Source: Lepturacanthus savala (lineage: Eukaryota; Chordata; Actinopteri; Scombriformes; Trichiuridae). Taken from it: 64,000 nucleotides of DNA. The notes beneath the pieces are model-generated. The model had not been told where the DNA came from and did not search any database. It saw nothing but the letters and a program-made list of their open reading frames with translations. The position numbers and the translations under genes were made by a program. Position 1 is the first letter of the stretch. Each line of letters begins with the position of its first letter. Where the stretch lies: contig CM060470.1 in assembly GCA_030544235.1 (NCBI GenBank), positions 27,710,598 through 27,774,597 of the forward strand, in the 5' to 3' direction. This document shows, one piece after another, positions 1 through 10,600 of the stretch.

Positions 1-305
1 TTAGTATATAGTTATAGTAAATAGTTATAGTATAGTAGTTAGTATATAGTTATAGTAACTTAGCTATAGTATAGCAGTTAGTATATAGTTATAGTAACTA
101 GTTATAGTATAGTAGTTAGTATATAGTTATAGTAACTAGTTATAGTATAGTAGTTAGTATATAGTTATAGTTACTAGTTATAGTATAGTAGTTAGTATAT
201 AGTTATAGTTACTAGTTATAGTATAGTAGTTAGTGTATATTTATAGTTACTTAGTTATCGTATAGTAGTTCATATATAGTTATATATAGTTATAGTAACT
301 AGTTA
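1..305. repeat. AT-rich minisatellite, ~38-bp unit (array A)
   Basis: Degenerate tandem copies of a roughly 38-bp unit built from TAGTTATAGTATAGTAG and TTAGTATATAGTTATAG. The array runs off the window start, so its true length is unknown. It lies in a znf385b intron. The same unit makes up the much longer array at 40631-42575. Confidence 0.9.
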
Positions 306-1193
306 TAATTTAGTAGTTTAGCAGCTTTGACCCTGCAGGATCTTGACACATGCTCTCATTAAATCGGTCGCTCATTCACCTTCTCTCTCTCTTTTTCTCT
401 GTATTATTGCCTCTCTGCCTCCAGCTGCTGCAGCTCCATATGTTCTTCATGAATGACTTTGTTCCTCTGAGACTTTGCCATGAACTGTCACGTCTGTAAT
501 GTCACTCAGCAGCATCTTTGTAGAGGTTCAGCCTAATGGACGAGCTCTACTGGCATCTGTCACTGCCTTTCTGGTCAAATGGTTTAACTCAACACATTTA
601 GGTTTTCCCTGCTTAAAGCCTCAGTGTGAGGATGTAGCTTTGGTTCATTGACAGGTTAAAGGTTAATTCAATAACAAGGATTTCTTACAGCTCTGATATC
701 TGAATATGTTGAATTGTTTCCATTCAGAAGGAAAGACAGAAGTAAGAAAATGTATTCTGGATTAGACTATTTTAGGTTAGGTTTTGTTAAGATTATGTTA
801 TTTTAGGTTCGGTTTAGATTAGGTTATTTTAGATTAGGTTAAAATTATATTATTTTAGATTAGGTTAGTTTAGGATTAGGTTATTTTAGGTTAGGTATGT
901 GCTGAATTGCTTCCTTTCAGAAAGAAAGACAGAAGTGATAAACTGTATTCAAGAGGATTTATAAAGCTTGAGATGGAGATGATTAGGCTTTCTATAAGAA
1001 TTCAAATGTTTTCCCTGGTATTTAGATTATTTTCCAGGTGTCTCCAGGGTCTTTTTTTCAGCCATTTTGAAAGGACTTTGTTTAACAATGACTGGATGTC
1101 AGTCATCTGTAGATGACCACCCAAATCAATCATAGTGTTATCAGTTCAGTGATTAGAAATCAATTAACCACCCTGATGTCTCTGTGTTTCCAG
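306..1193. other. znf385b intron (partial)
   Basis: Non-coding intron sequence before the first exon in the window. Around 765-897 it contains degenerate TTAGG-type runs (TTTTAGGTTAGG) resembling the larger array at 3757-4600. No other element recognised. Confidence 0.7.
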
Positions 1194-1330
1194 GAAGTGG
1201 CTGTGGTTCGGTGGGCGGCTCGTTGCCGGGGCTGATCGGTGCCAACGGTCCCTCAGTGATGATGAAACCGTTCCTGTCATTTCCTGTCGAGACAACGTCG
1301 CCAGTGGGACTTTTCCCTAACTTCAACACG
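1194..1330 (+). CDS. znf385b: znf385b exon a
   Basis: The acceptor is TTTCCAG and the donor ACG|GTGTGT. The exon opens with two bases completing a split codon and encodes a Gly/Ser-rich stretch followed by the conserved KPFLSFPVETTSPVGLFPNF block that precedes finger 1. The intron starts with a GT-rich run. Confidence 0.88.
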
Positions 1331-1594
1331 GTGTGTGTGAGTGTGTGACTGACAGTAACAGTGACAGGGTGTTGTCACTGATAAAAACGACCTGCCACTC
1401 ACTGTGATCACCGTTCAGTCAGCCCTGAGCTGGCTGGTGACCTCTGACCTCTGTGTGTCTCGTAGATGGACCCAGTGCAGAAAGCTGTCATCAATCACAC
1501 CTTTGGAGTCACTATGATGCCCAAGAAGAAGCAGGTCATCTCCTGTAACGTCTGCCAGCTGAGGTTCAACTCTGATGTAAGTGTGTGTGTGCGT

Positions 1595-1644
<50 letters not shown>

Positions 1645-4600
1645 GTGTGTGTGTGTTTGGTCAAAACGTCTGAAGCACATTTGCAGGCAAATCTCTGACA
1701 TTTCTTAGAGCTCCTGGTGTTCTCTGTCTTCTACGAGAAGCTGAATATCAGTTTCATCGCTTTGCATCACAGATATGTGGACATCTTTAGCCTAGCTTAG
1801 CATAGAGAGTGGGAGCTCAATTACAAAATAAAAAATAAATAACAATCAACTAAATAAATGATGGGGGGGGGGGGCATTTTTTCTTTTACTTTTGTGCTTT
1901 AAACCCAACATCATCCAGACAACCCCTGTAGTTGTAGAGATATACTGCATTAAGTCTGGACATTTTAGAGAGGTAGGCTGGTAAACAGACCTAGAGGGAA
2001 ACAGGTTAAGTCTCAAATTAACTGTAAGGTGTTGTTTGTCATGTTATTTGTGTCTGCAGAGCTTAATGCAGCTATGTTATTCAGGCATTACGAGGTTTGT
2101 TAGCTAACATTATCCTGTGTCCTAGATTATTCCAGCAGGTATCTCTACCTAGCAGCAGGTGTCTATAATCCTCTGTAACCTCAACCCTCACATCACTCAT
2201 TCACACTCATTCACATAATGACTACTGAGCTGCCTTGTTAATGACATGCCAGTCAAACATAACTAATATATGAGCCAGTTACTTTATCCATGACTGAACA
2301 TGAAAACAGAAATCAGTGTTGAGGAGGAGAGGAGGACAGAGGAGAGGAGGGAGGAGGAAAATATAAAGAGGAGAGGACTAAAGAGGAGTAATGATGAGGA
2401 CATTAAATCATCGTTCTCTAATCAGCAGAGACAGCTCCCAGACAGTCACTCCAGGACACTGTTAACATGGTGGTTTTGATTTTTTATTTTTTTTAGTGCA
2501 CTGACAACTTGTTACTGTGGGGTTCATACACTGAGTGATGACATGAACGCTTTACCTCAGCTATTCCTGCATTGTAGCACTGTTCCTGCTGCACAGACAG
2601 AAATACCTTAAGACCTGTGGATGTGTATTAGAACTAAATACTGGTCTGAAAAATGGCTGCTATTCATTTCAATAGGCTCGTTCCAGATGTTCCAGGTCTG
2701 ATCAGAATAGATCAGCAGTGACCAGCTACAATGCTGCTGGTTAGTTTAGTGTCTGACTTATTCCTTCTGGCTCTGACATCATGTAGCTGCCAAACATATT
2801 TTACTAGATTAATCATATTCTGCCAGATCAACCATATTCAATCAGATCAAGGCGGCTGTAGTTTTTAGATCCATTCCTGGGAAACTCCTGCTGTAGCCTG
2901 ATGTGATTGGCTCCAGTTTGGACTAAAACACTTGTCTGAAAACAAATCACAGTCCCTGTGTAAGTGTAATATTAATACTGGATTACTTTAATCTCATATT
3001 TTGTGTAGTCGATAACAACACTTCCACACATTAAAACAAGCAATTACAAAGCTTTATGAAAAAAACAATTTAATAGAATGCAACAATACACACATCCTCC
3101 ACACACACATATATATATGGATATATACACACATCCATATATATATATAATTCTTGGAGAAGGAGTGGGATTAGGTAAATTTGGACTTCTGCCCACATCT
3201 TTTTGGAAATTAAATGATTCTGGATTTTTCTTTTTCTTTTTACAGGTTGTCTTTCTTTGTCCATTTGTGTATTATTTATTGTATTTATGTATTTAATATA
3301 TATTTATAACAGCCTTAACTATCTGTCGCCTATAAACTACTAGTAGACATATGGATCAAACAGGAAGTGAATATATTTGTGACTTCCTGTATCTTTTGCT
3401 TTGAAGGAGGCTGGATAACGTCTGACTTCACTGTAGTTTATCTCCACTGATGCTGCTGCTCTGTTGACTTTAGCAGAGGAACAGTTCATCTGGACCATAC
3501 AGTAAAGGCGTCCCTGTTTGTGTCCCAGTCTCAGGCCGAAGCTCATTACCGAGGCAGCCGCCACGCCAAGAAGCTCAAGACTCAGGAGAACAAGGCCAAG
3601 GCAAAACTGTCAATCACCGGAGAGACCAATGGGAGCAGCTCTGGCCCTGCCCCTCTGGTCTCGGCCAATAGCAGCTCCATTCAGCTCTCAGGTGGATTTC
3701 TGATGTTGTTGATGCTGAAGGAGTTTGGTTTTTATGTAGTCAAATAAGATTAGAAGTAAATTAGGATTAAGTTAGGTTAGAGTTAGGATTAGGTTGTTTT
3801 AGTTTCGGTTAGGGTTAGGTTAGGATTTGGAACAAATTAGGAATAGGTTAGGTTAGGTTAGGATTAGGTTGGGTTAGATAAAGTTAGGGTTAGGTTGGGT
3901 TAGATAAAGTTAGGGTCAGGTTGGGTTAGATAAAGTTAGGTTAGGTTAGGATTAGGTTGGGTTAGGTAAAGTTAGGGTTAGGTTAGTATTAGGTTGGATT
4001 CGGTAAAGTTAGGGTTAGGTTAGGATTAGGTTGGGTTAGATAAAGTTAGGGTTAGGTTAGTATTAGGTTGGATTAGGTAAAGTTAGGGTTAGGTTAGGAT
4101 TAGGTTGGGTTAGATAAAGTTAGGGTTAGGTTAGGGTCAGGTTGGGTTAGATAAAGTTAGGGTTAGGTTAGGATTAGGTTGGGTTAGATAAAGTTAGGGT
4201 TTGGTTGGGTTATATAAAGTTAGGGTTAGGTTAGGATTAGGTTGGGTTAGATAAAGTTAGGGTTAGGTTAGGATTAGGTTGGGTTAGATAAAGTTAGGGT
4301 TAGGTTAGGATTAGGTTGGGTTAGGTAAAGTTAGGGTTAAGTTAGGATTAGGTTGGGTTAGATAAAGTTAGGGTTAGGTTAGGGTCAGGTTGGGTTAGAT
4401 AAAGTTAGGGTTAGGTTAGGATTAGGTTGGGTTAGATAAAGTTAGGGTTAGGTTGGGTTAGATAAAGTTAGGGTTAGGTTAGGATTAGGTTGGGTTAGAT
4501 AAAGTTAGGGTTAGGTTAGTATTAGGTTGGGTTATATAAAGTTAGGGTTAGGTTAGGATTAGGTTGGGTTATATAAAGTTAGGGTTAGGTTAGATCAGGA

Positions 4601-7600
4601 TCAGGATGATTTCTGATGTGGATGTTGTTGCTACTGATGATGGAGTTTTATTTTTATGTTATTGGAGTTTGTCTTATTTCTTTTCTCCTCCTCTTTCTCC
4701 TCCCTCCAGAACCTTTACCCAGCCTCACCTCCTCCTCTCCTCCTCTCAAACCCTTCCTCCTCCTCCCCTCCTCCTCCTCCCCCCTCTCCTCCTCCTCCCC
4801 CTCCCCCTCCTCCAGCAGAGCAGGCAGTGAGCCTCCTCCCTCCAGCCCCCCCTCCGCCCTCCCTGCCCCGGGCCTCCTCCCCTCCTCCTCCTCCTGCTCC
4901 GCCTCCTCTTCCTCCAAAACCACTCCACCCCCACCTCCAGCACCTGCCACCTCCTCCTCCTCCCCAGTTGCTCCCTCCAAGGCCTCCTCTTCCCAGGATG
5001 CTCCTCCTCTCTCAGAACAGTCAGAGGAGGAGAAGGCCAAGAAGCTGCTGTACTGTTCTCTGTGTAAAGTAGCTGTGAATTCTCTGTCTCAGCTGGAGGC
5101 TCATAATGCAGGTGAGGGGATGTATGGGAAGTCATAAAACATGTTTTACCTCAGGAGAGGGTCTGATGTTGTCACATCTTCACATCACACTGCCTGGTTA
5201 CCAGGCTTCTGGTTTGAGTTATTCTGTTTAGGTTAGGATTAGGTTATTCCTAATGATTTAGGATGATTTCAGTCAATCATGTTTACAGGTACTTTTAAAA
5301 TTCCATGTTTTTTTTTTAAAGTCCATGAATAACACAATAATTAGATTTTTTAAGTGTCATGTAAATGTACTAAATGATATTTTTGACAACAGTGAACTTC
5401 CAGTTGTCAAAGCATTAATGTTGGTCTGATGCTCTGAATGGGAGCGATGTTCTATATGTTTAATTCATCAGATCTGAGTAGAATACACAGGTATCTATAA
5501 CAGGAAGAGGAAATAGTGAAGGCTTCATGTGGTGTTTCATTTTCCATGGGTCTGACTTTGATATTGTATCACTCTTATAGGTGGAGTTTTAAAGATGCAC
5601 TGACACTGAAAAACTAAACATAAAAATGCATTTAAAAAAGGTAATTTATTTAATATTAAATGTGTCAACAGGGAGAGCTCCCAATACCTTTTCCAACTTT
5701 GTTACCACATGATGATGATGATGCACAGGTTGATCTTCATAGAAATAAACTGAAACCAGTGGCTGGCTGGAAGGAAATCAACCTAAAAACGGATCACTTT
5801 TAAAGGGATGAAATATAAGAAAAGAGAATCTAGTTTCATGGAATTCTTTCTGCTCACAGGCTCGAAGCACAAGACAATGCTGGAGGCTCGGAGCGGCGCC
5901 GGTCCGATCAAAGCCTACCCTCGACCTGGAGGAAAGCTGAAGAATGGCAGCAGCTCCTCATTAAAGGGCTCGGGTCTGCAGAACAAAACCTTCCACTGCC
6001 AGATCTGTGACGTCCACGTCAACTCTGAGATCCAACTCAAACAGGTAAAAACACACAACCTGCACCGGTTATAAAATCAGTGTATTGATGTGAGGAAGGT
6101 CTTACCTGTTACCCAACAGGACATAAATAACATAAACACTCTATGAGGTGAGGGAGAGATGCTGCAGTAACCAGACAGGAAACTAATAAAAATATAAAAA
6201 CAACCAGATAGATCAGTGCTATACCACCAAAAACTGATATCACAGTATTTTTCACTGTATTTTTTTCATGCTGCTGTTCACGGAGAAGTCATACTCAGTC
6301 TCTTTAGTAAAAGTTTGACTGATGTCTGAGGAACAGGGTGCAGATCTTAGTTGATGCATTCTTCATATCCCAGGTGTTCTAGGAGACATGAACTCTGGCC
6401 ATCCTGCTGGACAGCTGTGTTCCAGCCTGTGGAGTACTTTAGGATTTCTGTTGTACTTTCTCGATTCCCTTTTTTGGACCTTTTTGAATTACCTGTTGAT
6501 ATCCTAAATTACCTCAACTTCATTTTTTGGACCTCTTTTAGCCCCATGTGGACACCTTTTGTTATGAACCTTTAGTTTTCCTTTTCTCTGGATGGCCTGT
6601 GTTTGACTCTGTGAACTTTGAATAAATCTGCCTGATAAACTCAATCTGCTGGGTCTCCATCTCTGACAAAAACAAAAACCTACCAGCAGGTCTAATCTTG
6701 CTGTTAGGTTTTTGTCCATCAGGGTGGCCAGAGTTCATGTTTCCAAAATCCTCCACTAGGACATGTTAGTGGTGGAGGTGGTGGAGCTACAACTTTAGCC
6801 TGATAATATTTACAGATTATGGTTCTATGATCGACGTCAGATTTTTTATTGAAGCTCAAGCTTATTTAAATCTTTAAAACCGTCTCACATGCAGTTTGTT
6901 TGGTGCAGCTGCTAAACAGTCCCCCTCTCAAACATGTCCTGTAGCTCAACGTTCCACTCTGTGTTCCCAACATTCTCTACGCTACTACTGGGGTTTATGA
7001 AAAATTCATATCATAAAAAAAACCAAACACCAGTATTGTGTATGAGATGTTATACCACCCAACTCTATAACCAGATCTAAAAGGTAACTATAGAACATTC
7101 TATTAAGTGACACTCAAATGGGTTAAAACCTGTGTAAGTAGGGAACGAATATGAAATGCACACATTTTCTGCACGAGAAAAGGCTACTATTCTATATTAT
7201 ACATGTATTCTCTCTATAGAGAAGTTAAGAACTTAGACATAAAAAAATTAATTAAAATTTTTAAATCCAGAAAAAATTATATTTGGCCTTTAAGTCTCTT
7301 GGCTCATTGGTTTTGCTTTTCACACACATTGATCATGTGATCCTGTTCTAGAGCTGGTTGGCAGCTAGTTTTAACAAACTCTTTACTAAAGGGACATTTA
7401 CACATCAGTAAATAAACCAGGTTGCACCACACAACATAAAGTTTTTTACAGAATACTCACACCCAGGTCAGTAAACCCAGTGCAATATGGTCAACAAATC
7501 TGATCCAGAGTTGGATAAAATGCTGTTTGATGCAGTGATTTTAAATTACATTTCACTAAATTGGGTGCTATGCTGCAGCTTAAACTCATGTTGCTCATTA

Positions 7601-10600
7601 GATTCATGGGACATACGGCCTGTCAGGAATTATCCTGACATGCACAATAACTTCAACCCGGGGGTCGGCAACCCGTGGCTCCAGAGCCGCATGCTTTTTC
7701 AAAAATGTATGAAAATGGAAACTGATGAGGGGAGGAATATATTTTTTGTTTTAATTGGAGATGAACCGATCTGATATCATTCCGATGCAGTCACACCACA
7801 TCTAGTCACTTCGAGTGACCGAGCCATGTCTTGGAAACATTTCAAACTTCTGCATAAAATATCTGCAACAGGAACATTGCTAGGACACCATAAACAACAA
7901 CCCAGCTCCGACGTGTCCACTGGGGTCTAAACGACCTGCTCACAAGCTGCTACCAAAGGGTCTGTGTATCACAGCAGGTTTATCACAGCAGGTTTATCAG
8001 CGTGTGCTGCGTCCCCTGTGTGAACCTGCCAGCGATATGCACATCTTTAAGTGCGGATAGCCCTGTTTGCTGTTTATATCACTTCAATAAATACACTGTG
8101 TTTCTCTATTAAACGTTTCTTATGGTTAACGATAATTAGAGAGTAACAGCACATAGTAAACAAAGGATCACTTTGATAAGGACAGCGGAATTGTTGGCAA
8201 TGTTCCAAAAAGTCATTGTTGTCAAAACATTCACTCCCGGTATAAAAAAGAAACAAAAGCATTTTCACCTCTTTAGTAGACGGCCCTCTAGTAGTATCGG
8301 CTGTTATAGAAAGAGGATTGTATTGTATTTTTTTTTCATCCTCGAAATAAAAATAAACTAAAAATCAGATTTATCTATTGTATTTCTATAATTTTATCAA
8401 TGCAACAAAATATAATACATGGAAGTTAAAGTTAAAGCAGCAAATGTGGTTCAGCAGAGTAGTCACATGGTGTGTCATTGTCACCAGGATGAGCTGCAGG
8501 AAAATCAACATTTAATCATGAATGATCATTATGTATTTATAGCTTACTTAGTCATGTTGATAGTAGCTAATTCAGCTAATATACACTTACAGCCTGTATT
8601 GCCTTCATATAAGGATTTTAACTATTTGCGGCTCCAGACAGATTTTTTTTTGTTCTTTTGGTCCAATATGAAAACAATTATAACATCAAAATTTAATTAA
8701 AGGTTAAAATTGATAACGAACTTTACTTACCCCAGAGGGTGAGTTAAATTTTTTATTTGGTGAAAAGTTTCCAAAATTCCTTTCTTCAAATTCTTCAACC
8801 TTCAGTTGTGAAACAATGATGCTCACATGTTAAATTGTTGTTGTCCATCAGCAATAGGGATATCCTGGTCATGTGACCTCATAAATTTTATGTCCTTCAA
8901 AATTAAAGCCCTCTTTTGACACCTAACTCTAAAAACATAGATTCTATACCACAGCTTTTTAGAAAAACAAGGTTTAAGTAATTATTACTATATGGTTTTG
9001 ATCTAAGAATATTTTTCATTCTTGGTATTTGAGTTTGATTTTAGTAAAGATATAGGTATAGATATAGGTGGCAGGGGAGCAGTGTCTTCTCTATATTAAA
9101 TTCCAAAAACCAGACAAGTCACTCAGCATTGTCCTCAGCATTGTTGTTGTTAAGTCTAGTTTATTCTTCTAAAGTCTAGTTTATTCTTCTAAAGTCTAGC
9201 TTAGTCTTCTAAAGTCTAGTTTATTCTTCTAAAGTCTAGTTTATTCTTTCTAAAGTCTAGTTTATTCTTCTAAAGTCTAGTTTATTCTTCTAAAGTCTAG
9301 TTTATTCCTCTAAAGTCTAGTTTATTCTTCTAAAGTCTAGTTTATTCCTCTAAAGTCTAGTTTATTCTTCTAAAGTGTAGTTTATTCTTCTAAAGTGTAG
9401 TTTATTCTTCTAAAGTCTAGTTTTCTCTTCTAAAGTCTAGTTTATTTTTCTAAAGTCTAGTTTATTCTTCTAAAGTCTAGCTTAGTCTTCTAAAGTCTAG
9501 TTTATTCTTCTAAAGTCTAGTTTATTTTTCTAAAGTCTAGTTTATTCTTCTAAAGTCTAGTTTCTACTTCTAAAGTCTAGTTTATTCCTCTAAAGCACAT
9601 GTGTCAAACTGCAATCCAGAAGGGCCGGTGTGGGTGCAGGTTTTTGTTCCAACCAAGGAGTCACACACCTGACACACCTACTAATGAAGGTCCTCATCAA
9701 GGGCTCTAGTGGTTGATTAGTAGAATCAGGTGTGTTACTGCTTGGTTGGAACAAAAACCTGCACCCACACCGGCCCTTCTGGATTGCAGTTTGACACCCC
9801 TGCTCTAAAGTCTAGCTTATTCTTCTAAAGTCTAGTTTATTCTTCTAAAGTCTAGTTTATTCTTCTGCTACGTAGCTACAGCATCAGACCTGGTTCATTC
9901 TTAGTTCTGTGTAGAGGGAACGTGTTGGTCTGATGAATCAATGCTTCCTCTTCACAGTAGCAACCGTACACCAGGTAAAAAAACTAAAGAAAGTCCAGCA
10001 CAAAACAGAAAAAACAGGAAAAAACACCTAAATAACATATTCTGGACTGGATGTACTGGACTTATTTTTTCACCTGTTTTTTCTTTGGGTTAGTGTGACA
10101 GCATGTTTTGTTGTTGTTGATGATGTTGTTGTTGTTGATGATGTTGTTGTTGTTGTTGATGATAATGTTGTTGTTATTGATGATGTTGTTATTGTTGATG
10201 TTGTTGTTACTGTTGTTGTTGATGATGTTGTTATTATTGTTGATGTTGTTGATGCTGATGTTGTTGTTGTTGATGATGTTGTTGTTGTTGTTGCAGCACA
10301 TCTCCAGCAGGAGGCACAAGGACAGAGTGGCAGGAAAACCCAGCAAACCCAAATACAGCCCTTATAATAAACAGCAGCGAGGCTCCATCACTGTGAGTAT
10401 CCTTCACTCTCAAATTAATTTGTTAGAAAAGCTGAATGTATTGGCTTTATTCCAGAATTGAGGTTCAACAAACTGAGTTTCTCCTTCAACTCTGAGTTAA
10501 CTTACTCTGAGATGATAAACTCTGAGTGTCTGGTTCCAGAACAGCTGATCTGAATTAGTTCATCAACTCTGAGTATGTTCACCTTGAGTTACACTTTAAA

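Larger units (their letters stand above)
8768..10083. repeat. Inverted-repeat arm 1 (partner at 14790-15597)
   Basis: Long stretches at both ends are reverse-complementary to 14790-15597. The outer block (8768-9150) and the inner block (9868-10083) match nearly base for base; between them lies a 20-bp minisatellite of different length in each arm. The last znf385b exon sits between the arms. Related core sequence recurs at 51546-51870 and 62540-63330. Confidence 0.88.
6045..10296. other. znf385b 4.25-kb intron
   Basis: Non-coding and largely occupied by repeats listed separately: an hAT-like remnant (about 7655-8655), an inverted-repeat arm (8768-10083) with a 20-bp minisatellite and an hAT MITE, and a GTT/GAT run before the next exon. 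In 6045-7654 I see no recognisable element. Confidence 0.7.

Noticed and set aside
481..535. A short MNCHVCNVTQQHL frame resembling half a zinc finger
   Set aside because: There are no matching histidines, no clear splice sites in phase and an early stop. Most likely chance.
3757..4600. True telomere sequence
   Set aside because: The unit is a 37-bp mixture, not uniform TTAGGG, and it lies inside an intron.
4606..5137. Several overlapping Ser/Pro/Leu- or Glu/Arg/Gly-rich frames on both strands
   Set aside because: Only the frame joined to finger 2 by intact splice phases is real. The others are shadows of pyrimidine-rich DNA.
9157..9862. CRISPR-like array
   Set aside because: The 20-bp units are directly adjacent with no unique spacers, and the host is a vertebrate genome.
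10062..10461. Asn- or Val/Asp-rich frames
   Set aside because: Products of the GTT/GAT triplet repeat before znf385b exon f.
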